From Streptomyces aureocirculatus (lineage in GTDB: Bacteria > Actinomycetota > Actinomycetes > Streptomycetales > Streptomycetaceae): a DNA stretch of 64,000 bases. Below, piece by piece: positions 8,711-18,071 of this stretch. The notes beneath the pieces were generated by a model. It made no database searches and had not been told where the DNA came from. It saw only the letters and a list, made by a program, of their open reading frames with translations. The stretch's first letter is position 1; each line of letters opens with the position of its first letter. The position numbers were made by a program, and so were the translations under genes. Location: contig NZ_JOAP01000027.1 of NCBI RefSeq assembly GCF_000720475.1, forward strand, positions 36,913 through 100,912. Reading direction: 5' to 3'.

Positions 8711-10467
8711 GACGCCCGTCCCACGGCCGGGCTCAGCGTGCCCCGCAGATACCGCGTACGGCAGGCGCGGCGCTGCACCTTGCCGCTGGACGTCTTGGGC
8801 AGTGAGCCGCGCCGCACCACGACCACGTCGTCGACGTGGAGGCGCTGTCCGTCGTGCACGGCTTCGCGTATCCGCCGGCCGAACTCCTGCGGGTCCGTCG
8901 CGCGCAGCACCCGCCCGTCGGCCTCCACGACCACGACGAGGCGCTCGCTCGTGCCGTCGTCGACGGAGAACGCGGCGGAGCAGTTGGGGCGCAGCAGGAC
9001 GTCGGTGCGCTCCACGGACAGCTCGATGTCCTGCGGATAGAAGTTGCGTCCCTTGCGGATGATGACGTCCTTGATCCGTCCGGTGACGAACAGTTCGCCC
9101 TCGTGCAGGAAGCCGAGGTCGCCGGTGCGCAGGAAGGGGCCCGCCGCCTCGTCGCCCTCGATACGGGCGCCGAACACCTCGGCCGTCGCCGCGGCCTTGC
9201 GGTAGTAGCCGCCGGTGACGCACGGGCCGCCGAGCCAGATCTCGCCGACCTCGCGGTCGGCGCGGGCACGGCAGGTCGCGGGGTCGACGACGCGCACCCG
9301 GGCGTCGAGCACCGGCACACCGGAGCCGACGAGCGGGCGGCCGCCGCGGTGCGGGCCGCGGCCGCGCAGGGTGTCCTCGCGCAGCGCCTCGGGGTCGGCC
9401 CACACCACGGTGGGCTCGCGGTCCGGTGGCGAGCCGGTGGCCTTGAGGGTGTTCTCGGCGAGGCCGTAGGCGGGGCACATGGCGCGCCGCGTGAAACCGG
9501 CGGCGGCGAAGACGCGACTGAAGTCCTCGACGACCTGGTGGCGCACCGGTTCGGCGCCGTTGACCGCGACCCGCCAGGACGACAGGTCCAGGTTCGCGGG
9601 CAGGCCGTGCCGTGCGGCGTCGCGCACACATGTCTCGTACGCGAAGCTGGGTGCCGCCGAGTGGGTGCCGCGGTGCCGGGAGAGCGCCTCCAGCCAGCGC
9701 AGCGGGCGGCGGATGAACGCCTCGGGCGCCATCAGGTGGGAGGGGCGTCCCGTCCACACCGGCAGGACGATGTTGAACAGCATGCCCATGTCGTGGAAGT
9801 GCGGCAGCCAGGAGACAAAGACGCCGTCGGGCCCGGTGGGCCAGAGCGCCTCGGTCTCCAGGACGTTGTGCACGAAGTTGGCGTGGGTGACCATCACACC
9901 CTTGGGGCCGCCGGTGGAGCCCGAGGTGTACTGCAGCAGCGCGGTGTCCGCGGGCGCCGGTGCCGGTCCTGGTTCCGGCTCCGGGGCGAGGGCGCCCGGT
10001 TCGTCGGTGGCCAGGAGCGTGAGCCCGTCGAGGTGCGGCGAGCCGCCGAACCTGGCGAGCAGTTCGTCACGTACCTCCGCGCAGGTCAGGACGGTCGTGG
10101 TGCCGGCGTCGTCGGCGATCCTGCGCAGCCGCTCCAGGCCCCTGGCCCTGCTGGGCACCTGGACGGGGGCGGCGGCGCTGCGGGCGTACATGCAGCCGAA
10201 GAGCGTCTTCACGAACTCCAGGCCCGCGGGGTACACGAGCAGCACCGGGCGGTCCGAGAGGCGGGCGGCGCGAAGGGCGGCGGCCCGGTCCTGGGCAGCC
10301 CGGTCGAGTTGCCCGTACGTCAGGGGCGGTCCTGGCTGCTCGCCCGCGGTCAGGAACACGAAGGCGGTCCTGTCGGGCTGCACGCGGCCGCGCAGCCTCA
10401 GCATGTCGGGCAGGGTGCCCGCGGTGAGGTCCCGCGGGTGCGGGCGGACACGTTCGGCGATGGTCAT
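8707..10467 (-). CDS. Fatty acyl-AMP ligase (FAAL-type adenylate-forming enzyme)
   Basis: This 586-residue adenylating enzyme has YTSGSTGGPKGVMVTHANF near residue 185 and the FAAL-typical PHFHDMGM about 40 residues later. YGLAENTL, RTGDLGFL, GRIKDVIIRKGRNFYPQD and a C-terminal lysine in LPKTSSGKVQ follow. The HFHDMG signature and overall length fit FAALs, which load acyl adenylates onto a carrier protein or another acceptor rather than CoA. It overlaps the ketosynthase gene downstream and follows the ADIC synthase gene by 94 bp. No acyl carrier protein gene is visible in the cluster, so its acceptor is open. Confidence 0.9.
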   Translation of the reverse strand: MTIAERVRPHPRDLTAGTLPDMLRLRGRVQPDRTAFVFLTAGEQPGPPLTYGQLDRAAQDRAAALRAARLSDRPVLLVYPAGLEFVKTLFGCMYARSAAAPVQVPSRARGLERLRRIADDAGTTTVLTCAEVRDELLARFGGSPHLDGLTLLATDEPGALAPEPEPGPAPAPADTALLQYTSGSTGGPKGVMVTHANFVHNVLETEALWPTGPDGVFVSWLPHFHDMGMLFNIVLPVWTGRPSHLMAPEAFIRRPLRWLEALSRHRGTHSAAPSFAYETCVRDAARHGLPANLDLSSWRVAVNGAEPVRHQVVEDFSRVFAAAGFTRRAMCPAYGLAENTLKATGSPPDREPTVVWADPEALREDTLRGRGPHRGGRPLVGSGVPVLDARVRVVDPATCRARADREVGEIWLGGPCVTGGYYRKAAATAEVFGARIEGDEAAGPFLRTGDLGFLHEGELFVTGRIKDVIIRKGRNFYPQDIELSVERTDVLLRPNCSAAFSVDDGTSERLVVVVEADGRVLRATDPQEFGRRIREAVHDGQRLHVDDVVVVRRGSLPKTSSGKVQRRACRTRYLRGTLSPAVGRAS

Positions 10468-10561
10468 CTTGGGTCAGCTCCCCGAGTGGAATGCGAAGGG
10501 TGAACGGGCGCGAAGGGCGGTGTCCTGCGTCCTGCGGCGATCGGCCACGCGGGCTCCCCGG

Positions 10562-12499
10562 TCACAGCAGGCCGCGCAGCAGTGCTCCGAAGACGCGGGG
10601 GCCGTGCTCGGTGAGGACCGACTCCGCGTGGAACTGGATCGAGGCGAAGTGCGGGCCGCGCAACGCGTACACCTCGTCGCCGTCCGGGTCCCGGCAGACC
10701 TCCACGGGCCCGGCGTCCATGACGTCGACCTTGTCGTGTTCGCTGCGGGCGGTGAACGTGTTGTAGAAGCCGACGCGTTCGGCGGTCCCGAACAGGTCGA
10801 TGTCCCGCCGCACGCCCTGGTTGGGGGTGCTTCTGCGGACGAGGTCGAGGCCGAGGCGCAGGCTGAGCACCTGGTGGCTGAGGCAGACCGCGAAGAACGG
10901 CCTGCCCTCGTCGAGGAGAGTGCCGACGAGGGAGTGCAGATGGGCGATGCGCGGGTCACCGGTGTCGCGCGGATCACCGGGGCCGGGACCGAGGACCACC
11001 AGGTCGCTGCCCCCCGGGTCGTACGGCTCGTCGAACCGGCGCACCGTCACCTCCAGGCCGAGTGCGGCCAGTTGGCAGCACATCATGGCGGTGAAGGTGT
11101 CCTCGGCGTCCACCATCAGGACCCGGCGTCCCGCCAGCGCGGGATCGGCGGCGACGGAGCGGCGGCGCGGGTCGGCGAACCAGAAGTCCGCCAGGGAGTC
11201 GTTGCGGCGCTCCAGTCGGCGGCGCACGTCCGGGTGGGCGTCGAAGCCGCCGCGCGGGCGCGCGGGGTGCGCGGCGGGGGCCGTGCCGGTGCCGCCGAGG
11301 GCGCCGAGCAGCCCCGCGGCCTTCGCCGCGGTCTCGGCGACCTCCGAGCGGGGGTCGGAGTGGCGTACGAGGGTGGCGCCGACGCCGATGCGCAGCCTGC
11401 CCCCCGCGTCGATGTCGGCGGTGCGGATGAGGATGGCCGAGTCCAGGGCGTGCCCGCCCTCGGCGTCGCGGCCGAGGAGTCCGATCACCCCGCTGTAGTA
11501 GCCGCGGCCCTCGGTCTCGTAGCGGTCGATGACGCGGCAGGCGCTCTCCAGCGGGCTGCCGGTGACCGTGGGCGCGAACATCGTCTCGCGCAGGACGGTG
11601 CGCGGGTCCTGGGTGCTGTGGCCCGTGAGGACGTACTCGGTGTGCGCGAGCCGGGCCATCTCCTTGAGCCGGGGGCCGACGACGCGGCCGCCGTCCGCGC
11701 AGATCCGGGCCATCATCTTGAGCTCTTCGTCGACCACCATGTACAGCTCGTCGGCCTCCTTGCGGTCGGCCAGGAAGTCGAGCACTCCGGGGAGGGTGGG
11801 GCCGCCGGGCGGGTAGCGGTAGGTGCCGCTGATCGGGTTCATCACGGCGGTGCCGCGGTCCAGGCTGACGTGCCGCTCCGGGGTGGCGCCGACGAAGGTG
11901 CGCTCCCCGGTGTGCACGAGGAAGGTCCAGTAGGCACCCGACTCGTTCTCCACCAGGCGCCGGAAGACGCCGAGGGCGGTGTACGGGCTGTAGTCGCCGA
12001 CGTCGGCCACGAAGGACCGCTTGATCACGAAGTTGGCGCCCTGGCCCTGGCCGATCTCGTCCGTCACGATGCGGCGCACGATGTCGGCGTAGGCGTCGTC
12101 GGAGGTGTCGAAGTGCCCGCCGGACAGCGCGATCGGCCGCCGCGGCAGGCGGGTCAGGGCCTCGTCCAGCGGGAGTGACTCCTGCCGCTCGGCGCTGAGC
12201 GCGAGCAGCGGGGCGCCGTCGTCGGCACAGGCGAAGCCACGCTCCGCCAACTGACGGTAGGGCACGAGGATGAGCGTGTCGTGGCGCGGCTCCACGGCTT
12301 GGCCTTCGGTGGCGCCGGGACCGGGGCCGGGCCCGGGCAGCGGCAGCTCGGCGAGCGAGCCCGGGGTGCTCACCGGCCCTGCGAGCACATCGAGGCGCCC
12401 TGGTGCCCGCTCGGGGCGGTGCAGGAGCGCGAAGGCCGGGGTGCGCAGGGCAAGGACGTCGTCGAGGAGCGGGGCGGGCCCGCCTGTCGCGCCGCTCAT
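10562..12499 (-). CDS. 2-amino-2-deoxyisochorismate synthase (PhzE-like)
   Basis: The 645-residue protein fuses an anthranilate synthase I-like chorismate-binding domain (about residues 1-430) to a class I glutamine amidotransferase domain (about 445-645). The amidotransferase triad is intact: C539 in FFAVCLSHQ, and H624 and E626 in FHAES. The chorismate domain shows [42 protein letters not shown] and [10 protein letters not shown], as in PhzE. It converts chorismate and glutamine-derived ammonia to ADIC without eliminating pyruvate. It starts four bases inside the end of the isochorismatase gene (ATGA). Primary-metabolism anthranilate synthase is unlikely because PhzD- and EntA-like genes are next door. 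Confidence 0.93.
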   Translation of the reverse strand: MSGATGGPAPLLDDVLALRTPAFALLHRPERAPGRLDVLAGPVSTPGSLAELPLPGPGPGPGATEGQAVEPRHDTLILVPYRQLAERGFACADDGAPLLALSAERQESLPLDEALTRLPRRPIALSGGHFDTSDDAYADIVRRIVTDEIGQGQGANFVIKRSFVADVGDYSPYTALGVFRRLVENESGAYWTFLVHTGERTFVGATPERHVSLDRGTAVMNPISGTYRYPPGGPTLPGVLDFLADRKEADELYMVVDEELKMMARICADGGRVVGPRLKEMARLAHTEYVLTGHSTQDPRTVLRETMFAPTVTGSPLESACRVIDRYETEGRGYYSGVIGLLGRDAEGGHALDSAILIRTADIDAGGRLRIGVGATLVRHSDPRSEVAETAAKAAGLLGALGGTGTAPAAHPARPRGGFDAHPDVRRRLERRNDSLADFWFADPRRRSVAADPALAGRRVLMVDAEDTFTAMMCCQLAALGLEVTVRRFDEPYDPGGSDLVVLGPGPGDPRDTGDPRIAHLHSLVGTLLDEGRPFFAVCLSHQVLSLRLGLDLVRRSTPNQGVRRDIDLFGTAERVGFYNTFTARSEHDKVDVMDAGPVEVCRDPDGDEVYALRGPHFASIQFHAESVLTEHGPRVFGALLRGLL

Positions 12500-13200
12500 A
12501 CGACGGCCCACCGCTGGTGGTCGGCCGTACGGGGCCGGTGCCCCGCCGCGTACCCGGCGTACTCCAGGTGCTCCAGGAGGGTGTCGGTGTCGGCGACGGC
12601 CGCGCACCGGCCCGCCGCGTACTCCAGGGCGAGCGTGTGGTGGGCGCGGCTGAAGTCGGCGACGGCGTCCGCGGCGAGGAAGGTCTCGATGTCGTTCGAG
12701 AACGCGTCGAGGGCCGTCATCAGGACCCCGACGTGCGCGTACACCCCGCAGACGATCAGTTGGTCGCGCCCGGCCTCGCGCATCCGGCCGAGCAGGCCCG
12801 AGTCGTGGAACGCGCTGTAGCGCCACTTGGTGAGGTGCCAGTCGCCGTCGGCGGGCGCGAGCTCGTCGACGATCCGCCGGTCGGCGGGCTCGGCCCGCAT
12901 GCCCGGGCCCCACAGGTCCTTGAGCAGCCCGCGCTGCGCGTCCGTCATCGAGCCGGGCTGCGCGGTGTACGCCACGGGGACGCCGAGGGCGGCGCAGTGC
13001 TCGCGCAGGTGCGCGGCGTTGCGCACGAGGGCGTCCCGCGGGCGCGCGGGCAGGGGGCGCAGGAAGTAGCGCTGCATGTCGTGGACGAGGAGCACCGCGC
13101 GGCGCGGGTCGGGTGTCCAGCGGGCCACGCTGACCGGCAGGTCGGCGGTGGCCGGGGGGTCGTACGGCTCGATGGCGGGAATTCCGGCCGAGAATCTCAT
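12496..13200 (-). CDS. PhzD-like isochorismatase (forms 2,3-dihydro-3-hydroxyanthranilate)
   Basis: The 234-residue protein is strikingly PhzD-like along its length: [19 protein letters not shown] with the catalytic Asp, [29 protein letters not shown] with the catalytic Lys, and [10 protein letters not shown]. It hydrolyses the enolpyruvyl ether of ADIC. An earlier GTG at 13218 exists, but the ATG at 13200 has a clear AGGGAGAC site 7 bp away and keeps the expected N-terminus. It lacks the aryl-carrier domain of EntB-type isochorismatases, so no NRPS loading is implied. It sits between the dehydrogenase and ADIC synthase genes in one operon. Confidence 0.94.
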   Translation of the reverse strand: MRFSAGIPAIEPYDPPATADLPVSVARWTPDPRRAVLLVHDMQRYFLRPLPARPRDALVRNAAHLREHCAALGVPVAYTAQPGSMTDAQRGLLKDLWGPGMRAEPADRRIVDELAPADGDWHLTKWRYSAFHDSGLLGRMREAGRDQLIVCGVYAHVGVLMTALDAFSNDIETFLAADAVADFSRAHHTLALEYAAGRCAAVADTDTLLEHLEYAGYAAGHRPRTADHQRWAVV

Positions 13201-13210
13201 GACTGTCTCC

Positions 13211-13993
13211 CTAGGCACCGAGTCCGGCTCCGCCGTCCACGGTCAGTTCGTGCAGGGTGATGTGGGCCGCGCGCTCCGAGAGCAGGAAGTCGACGGCGTC
13301 GGCGACGTGTTCGGGGCGCCCGATCCGGCCGAGGGGGATGCCGACGCGGAACGCCTCGGGTCGGCCCTCGACGGTGCCCCTGGGGCCCGACTCGTCGGTC
13401 CACATGGACGTGAGCATGGGGGTGTCGGTGGAGCCGGGGGCCACGATGTTGCAGCGCACCCCGTGCCGGGCGACTTCGAGCCCCAGGCTCTTGGTGAACA
13501 TGACCGCGGCGGCCTTGGAGGCGGCGTAGGCGGCCATCTCGGTACGGGGGGTGCCCGCGGCGTTGGACGCGACGGTGACGATGGCGCCCCGGCCGCGGCC
13601 CGTCATGCGCCGGACCGCGGCGCGGGACATCAGGAACACACCGGTGGCGTTGACGGCGAAGGTGTCGTGCCAGTCCGCGTCGCGGTAGGTGCTGACCTCG
13701 CCGAGGCGCAGCACACCGGCGGCGTTGACGAGGTACTCCACCGGGCCGAGGGCGCGTTCGACGGCCTCGACCACGTCGTCGGCGGCGGCGCCGCTGGTGA
13801 CATCGGCCGGGAACGCCGTCACGGCGAGCCCGTCGGCGGTCAGCTTCTCCACCGTCTCGGTGAGGCGTGCGGCGTCCTTGTCGACGGCGGCGACGGTCAG
13901 ACCGCGGGCCGCGAGCGTGCGGGCGACCTGGACACCGATGCCGCCCGCCGCCCCGGTCACGATCGCGGTGCGGGGCTGCGTCTGTTCGTTCAT
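13211..13993 (-). CDS. EntA/DhbA-like dehydrogenase (2,3-dihydro-3-hydroxyanthranilate to 3-hydroxyanthranilate)
   Basis: This 260-residue classical short-chain dehydrogenase has [12 protein letters not shown], a catalytic serine in VASNAAG, YAASKAA, and [12 protein letters not shown], the last typical of EntA/DhbA. EntA homologues oxidise cyclohexadiene diols to catechols. With PhzE and PhzD upstream, the likely substrate is 2,3-dihydro-3-hydroxyanthranilate. This step diverts the phenazine precursor to 3-hydroxyanthranilic acid and explains the lack of phzF, phzB and phzG. This is an inference from gene set; an isochorismate route to 2,3-dihydroxybenzoate is less likely because ADIC synthase is present. 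Confidence 0.87.
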   Translation of the reverse strand: MNEQTQPRTAIVTGAAGGIGVQVARTLAARGLTVAAVDKDAARLTETVEKLTADGLAVTAFPADVTSGAAADDVVEAVERALGPVEYLVNAAGVLRLGEVSTYRDADWHDTFAVNATGVFLMSRAAVRRMTGRGRGAIVTVASNAAGTPRTEMAAYAASKAAAVMFTKSLGLEVARHGVRCNIVAPGSTDTPMLTSMWTDESGPRGTVEGRPEAFRVGIPLGRIGRPEHVADAVDFLLSERAAHITLHELTVDGGAGLGA

Positions 13994-14033
13994 GGGGTGG
14001 GGGTCCTCTCCTCGTCGGGTCCCGCGCCGGGTC

Positions 14034-15206
14034 TCAGCCCGTCCACACGGACAGCACGTCGACCGCCTGCCGCGGGGTGAGCCGCGGATCGCAGAACGTC
14101 GTGTACTTGTCGCCGACCTGATCGACGGCGCGGACGTCGGCGACGCATTCGGTCACCTCGTCGGGGGTGGTCTCCAGGTGGACGCCGCCTGCGACACCGC
14201 CCGCGCTGCGCACCGCCTCCTGGAAGGCCACGAGTTCGCGCTGGATGGTCTCCACGAACCGGGTCTTGAGGCCGTCGGCCGCGGTGACCGTGTTGCCGTG
14301 CATGGGGTCGCTCAGCCAGATCACCGGATGCCCGGCCGCGCGTACGGCCGCCACCAGCGGCGGCAGCCGATCGGCCGCCAGGTCGGCGCCCATCCGGGCG
14401 ATGAGGGTGAGGCGCCCGCGCCTGCGGTCGGGGTCGAGCACCGCGCACAGGCGCAGGAGTTCGTCGGTCGTCATGCCCGGGCCGACCTTGCAGGCGACCG
14501 GGTTGCTCACCAGGGAAAGCAGCTTCACATGGGCGCCGTCGGGCTGGCGGGTGCGCTCGCCGACCCACGGCCAGTGCGTGGAGGTGAGTACGAGGCGCCC
14601 GCTGGGGTCGCGGCGCAGCAGCGGCAGTTCGTAGTCGAGGAGCAGCGCCTCGTGGCTGGTCCACACCGGTGAGTCGATGCGCGTACGCTCGGCGGGCAGA
14701 TACCAGTCCAGGCTGTTCACGGCGTCGCGGGCAGCCTGGTAGCACATCAGGATGCGGCGCGGGTCGGCGCGGCGGCGGTCCGCGTCGGGTTCGGGGCCGT
14801 TCACCATGTGCCCGCGGTAGACGGGCAGTTCACGGCCGCCGACGTGTTCGGTGTCGCGGGAGCGGGGCTTGGCGAACTGCCCGGCGATGCGGCCGACCCG
14901 GAGGACCGGGCGACGGCTCGCCATCCGCATGGTGCCGGCGAGGAGGTCGAGGACCGCCGTCTTGGCCGCGATGGAGCCGCTGCTGCACTCGGCGGGGTCC
15001 TCGGCGCAGTCCCCGGCCTGGATCACATGGGCCTCGCCTGCCGCCACCTGGGCGAGCTGGCCGCACAGGACCCGGACGTCCGCGGCGTTGACCACGGCGG
15101 GCCGGTCGGCGAGGTCGTCCGTCACCCGGCGCAGCGCGGCCGCGTCGTCCCACCGCGGCTGCTGGCGGGCCGGGTGCGAGCGGATGAGGCGCGGAACGTT
15201 GTCCAC
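14034..15206 (-). CDS. Class II (plant-type) DAHP synthase, PhzC-like
   Basis: This 390-residue protein has the class II DAHP synthase motifs: HVIQAGDCAE, GRIAGQFAKPRS, VWTSHEALLLDYE, NPVACKVGPGM, RMGADLA, WLSDPMHGNT, and HLETTPDEVTEC. It condenses phosphoenolpyruvate and erythrose 4-phosphate, raising shikimate flux for the aromatic precursor. The GTG start at 15206 is chosen because AGGGAGAAA lies 7 bp upstream and the preceding in-frame sequence is low-complexity. Short class II forms like this in secondary clusters often lack the full allosteric N-terminal extension, which fits its size. Confidence 0.93.
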   Translation of the reverse strand: MDNVPRLIRSHPARQQPRWDDAAALRRVTDDLADRPAVVNAADVRVLCGQLAQVAAGEAHVIQAGDCAEDPAECSSGSIAAKTAVLDLLAGTMRMASRRPVLRVGRIAGQFAKPRSRDTEHVGGRELPVYRGHMVNGPEPDADRRRADPRRILMCYQAARDAVNSLDWYLPAERTRIDSPVWTSHEALLLDYELPLLRRDPSGRLVLTSTHWPWVGERTRQPDGAHVKLLSLVSNPVACKVGPGMTTDELLRLCAVLDPDRRRGRLTLIARMGADLAADRLPPLVAAVRAAGHPVIWLSDPMHGNTVTAADGLKTRFVETIQRELVAFQEAVRSAGGVAGGVHLETTPDEVTECVADVRAVDQVGDKYTTFCDPRLTPRQAVDVLSVWTG

Positions 15207-15268
15207 AGATTTCTCCCTAGAAAGGCGCGGCTCTGCCTGCGCGAAGGGGCGCGGGACCGCCGGGCGGG

Positions 15269-16837
15269 TCAGCGTTGCGAGCGGGCGCCGGGCCCGTCCC
15301 AGAAGCGCAGTTGGCGGAGTTTGGGGGTGTGGGCGAGCCGCGCCGTGCCGGGGCCGCCGAGGACCATGGTGGTGGGCTCCTGCGGCGCGAAGACGGGCCA
15401 GGCCGGTGCGTGCGGACTGCTCGGCGCGGTGCCGCGGACGAACGAGGTCACGAGGTCGGCGAAGGTGTCGGAGAGCAGCCGCTCGCGCGGGCTGTCCCCG
15501 AACTGGGCGGCGTTCAGCGGATGGCCGTGGGTGCCGAACAGGAACTTGGACGTGGCGTCGTGCGGGGTGCCGTAGTGCGGTGGGCGTACGGGGTGGGCGA
15601 ACTCCATGACGTACTGGGGCGTGCTCCCTTCGCGGGCGTGCCGTTCGGCCGCGCGCACGATGCCGTGGCGGAACAGGGCGTCGCCCCAGACCTCGGTCCA
15701 CAGGGTGCGCGGGTCGTCGGGCAGGCCGTCGTCGGCTGCGGCCTGCCGATAGGCGCGTACGCAGGCGTCGGCGAGGCCATCGGGCACCCGGGCCGCGCAC
15801 TTGAGCAGCACGTCGTGGACGGCGGCGAGCAGCTCCGCGTCGTCGGTGGGCGCGGGCGGTGCCGGGGGGAAGGACGGCGAGAGGGGGTCGGTGAAGAAGG
15901 AGCCCTCGGTGTGGTTGTGGACGCTCATCACGGGCACCGCCGGCACCGGCAGGTCCTCGGTGTACGCCGGTACGGTGCGGCCGTCCCGTACGGGACCGCG
16001 GTACTCGCGGCCGCTGGTGACCGCCCGCAGGGTCGGCGGTGCGGCGAAGAAGTCCAGCCAGGCCCGGTGCACCCGGGCGGCCGGTGTCTCCCGCAGGCCG
16101 GTGACGGTCGTGCCGCACTCCTTGGCCAGCGCCTCGTACACGGCGGTGGCGTCCTCCGGGGTGAGCGCGCAGGCCGGTGCCCGGGTGGACGGCGCGCTAA
16201 GGGTGATCAGCCGCGAGAACAGCCCGCGTGCCTCGGGCAGCACGGCGAGGTGCCGGGCCGACGAGCCGCCCGCGGAGGTGCCGCAGAGGGTGACGGCGTC
16301 CGGGTCGCCGCCGAAGCAGGCGGCGTTCTCGCGCACCCAGCGCAGCAGGGCGAGCTGGTCCTGTAGTCCCCAGTTGGCGCAGTGCCCGGTGTCGGGGTCG
16401 GCGAGGTCCTCGTGCAGGCCCCAGCCGAACGCGCCGAGGCGGTAGTTGAAGTTGATGACGACGATGTCGCCGCGGGCGGCGGGCTTGGCACCGTCGAAGG
16501 TGGGCACGCTGCCCGCGCCCACGTGCCAGCCACCGCCGTGCAGGTAGACGAGCACCGGACGGCGGCCCGTCGTGGCGGGTGTCCAGACGTTGGCGTACAG
16601 CGCGTCCTCCGCGCTGTCGGGGTTGCCCGACTGGACGAAGGCGGGGGCGTACCGGGTGGCGTCGCGCATCCCCGGCCAGGGCCGCGGCGGGCGTGGCGAG
16701 GCGAAGCGCAGCGGGCCCGTGGGGGGCTCGGCGTACGGGACGCCGCGGAACACGGCCAGGGGGCGGCCTCGGTGCGTCTCCCGGGTGCCGCGCAGGTCGC
16801 CGGCCGGGGTGCGGGCCACTGGGGCGGGATTGCTCAT
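15269..16837 (-). CDS. Type-B carboxylesterase / para-nitrobenzyl-esterase-like hydrolase
   Basis: The 522-residue alpha/beta hydrolase has the carboxylesterase B signatures VFRGVPYAEPPTGPLRF near the N-terminus, the HGGGW oxyanion hole near residue 100, and the nucleophile S188 in CGTSAGGSS. It is the first gene of the minus-strand operon, divergent from the N-acetyltransferase gene. No signal peptide is seen, so it should be cytoplasmic. Its role may be to cleave an ester or amide intermediate, remove a protecting acyl group, or catalyse acyl transfer; the sequence does not tell which. The internal ATG at 16837 is preferred over one 90 bp upstream because it begins at the conserved domain. 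Confidence 0.85.
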   Translation of the reverse strand: MSNPAPVARTPAGDLRGTRETHRGRPLAVFRGVPYAEPPTGPLRFASPRPPRPWPGMRDATRYAPAFVQSGNPDSAEDALYANVWTPATTGRRPVLVYLHGGGWHVGAGSVPTFDGAKPAARGDIVVINFNYRLGAFGWGLHEDLADPDTGHCANWGLQDQLALLRWVRENAACFGGDPDAVTLCGTSAGGSSARHLAVLPEARGLFSRLITLSAPSTRAPACALTPEDATAVYEALAKECGTTVTGLRETPAARVHRAWLDFFAAPPTLRAVTSGREYRGPVRDGRTVPAYTEDLPVPAVPVMSVHNHTEGSFFTDPLSPSFPPAPPAPTDDAELLAAVHDVLLKCAARVPDGLADACVRAYRQAAADDGLPDDPRTLWTEVWGDALFRHGIVRAAERHAREGSTPQYVMEFAHPVRPPHYGTPHDATSKFLFGTHGHPLNAAQFGDSPRERLLSDTFADLVTSFVRGTAPSSPHAPAWPVFAPQEPTTMVLGGPGTARLAHTPKLRQLRFWDGPGARSQR

Positions 16838-17019
16838 CGCGATAGCAGCTCCTTGGCAGAGGGTGCGGGGGCCGATATCGCGTCGGCTCGGCCGGGCCGA
16901 AGGAAGAGAGGGCGGGCGCGCCGCCACTACGGCGCGCCACGAGTCGCTGGCCGATCCTGCGCCCGGCCCGGCGGGCCCACCAATGCGTCGGCGTACATTC
17001 CGTCAAGTGACACGGAAGT

Positions 17020-17047
17020 CCGTCAGGTCACCGACGCGACCTGACGG
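17020..17047. promoter_or_regulatory. Perfect 10-bp inverted repeat in the esterase/N-acetyltransferase divergent promoter region
   Basis: CCGTCAGGTC (17020-17029) is the perfect reverse complement of GACCTGACGG (17038-17047), with an 8-bp spacer. A further CCGTCA copy starts at 17000. The TGACGGA word inside these sites is also the last heptamer of the SARP array at 3043-3049. The region thus probably binds a cluster regulator and coordinates the two divergent operons. Confidence 0.6.
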
Positions 17048-17099
17048 AGTGCGCGGGCGGCCGTTGCCCGGCGCCCCGCGCCATTTCAGTATCCGGCGC

Positions 17100-18071
17100 A
17101 TGGCTATGGAAAATGGCGCCCTCGAAAGGGAGACGGAAGCGGCGGCCCGCCCCGGTGCTACGGCCGTCGGCCCCGGTACCTCGGCCGCCGCGCCCGATCC
17201 GCAGTGGGGCGGGGACCTGCTGGATCTCGATGCCTATCTGCGGCGCATCGGATATGAGGGACCCCGCACGGCAACCGTGGAAACGCTGTTCGACCTGCAC
17301 CGTATGCACAAGGCGGCCATCGCCTTCGAAAACCTGGACGTGGCCCTTGAGCGGGGCGTTTCCCTCCAGCTCGATGATGTGCAGCGCAAATTGGTGGATT
17401 CGGGCCGCGGCGGATACTGCTTCGAGCACAACCTGCTGTTCGCGGCCGTCCTCGAACGCCTCGGATTCCCGGTGACCCGGCTCCTGGCCCGCGTCCGGCT
17501 CGGCCGCCGGCAGATCCGCTACCGGGCCCACACCGTCCTGGCGGTCGGCGCGGGCTACGAACTGTGGCTCGCCGACGCCGGTTTCGGCGCCGAGGGCCTC
17601 ATCGAGCCCGTTCCGCTGCACTCCGGGAGCGTCGCGAAAGCAGGTGCCTGGAGCTGGCGGGTGCTGCGCGAAGTGGACCAGTGGGTCCTTCAGACCCTGC
17701 GCGACGGCGACTGGTTCGACCTGTACGCGTTCCGCGTGGAGCAGCACTTCCCGCCCGACTTCGAGGTGTCCAACCACTACACGGCGCACCACGCGCGCTC
17801 CGCCTTCACCGGCAAGGTGGTCGCGATGCGCGGCACCGAGGACGTGCAGCAGACCCTGCGCGACCGCGAGCTGACGACGCGTCACGCCGACGACGTCATC
17901 GAGCGGACCGCCCTGACCGCCGACGAGGTGGTGGACCTCCTTCGCGGCACCTTCGCCATCCGGCTGACCGACCGGGACGCGCACCTGCTGCGCCGCCGCC
18001 TGGCGTTCTTGGCGTCCCAGGGGGCCTCGAAGTCCCCCAAGCCCTCGCCCACCCCCCTCCAGGAGGCATGA
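17100..18071 (+). CDS. Arylamine N-acetyltransferase-fold acyltransferase / amide synthase
   Basis: This 323-residue protein has the complete NAT triad: C107 in GRGGYCFEHN, H144 in RAHTVL, and D159 in LADAGFG. About 35 extra residues precede the NAT domain and a Pro/Ser-rich tail follows it. In natural-product clusters this fold can close or form amides (RifF type) on aminoaromatic units, so N-acylation of 3-hydroxyanthranilate or its derivative is the natural hypothesis. There is no Shine-Dalgarno sequence before the ATG. TTGCCC at 17064 and CAGTAT at 17087 are 17 bp apart and would start transcription almost at the ATG, so the mRNA may be leaderless (inference). Confidence 0.9.
   Translation: MAMENGALERETEAAARPGATAVGPGTSAAAPDPQWGGDLLDLDAYLRRIGYEGPRTATVETLFDLHRMHKAAIAFENLDVALERGVSLQLDDVQRKLVDSGRGGYCFEHNLLFAAVLERLGFPVTRLLARVRLGRRQIRYRAHTVLAVGAGYELWLADAGFGAEGLIEPVPLHSGSVAKAGAWSWRVLREVDQWVLQTLRDGDWFDLYAFRVEQHFPPDFEVSNHYTAHHARSAFTGKVVAMRGTEDVQQTLRDRELTTRHADDVIERTALTADEVVDLLRGTFAIRLTDRDAHLLRRRLAFLASQGASKSPKPSPTPLQEA

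Noticed and set aside
8836..10503. Plus-strand open frame of 555 residues
   Set aside because: It is antisense to the FAAL gene, whose adenylation motifs are complete.
9479..12178. Plus-strand open frame of 899 residues
   Set aside because: It runs antisense to the FAAL and ADIC synthase genes and shows no domain or start signal.
10562..12499. Full phenazine pathway
   Set aside because: PhzE-, PhzD- and PhzC-like genes are present, but phzF, phzB and phzG are absent. An EntA-like dehydrogenase points to 3-hydroxyanthranilate instead.
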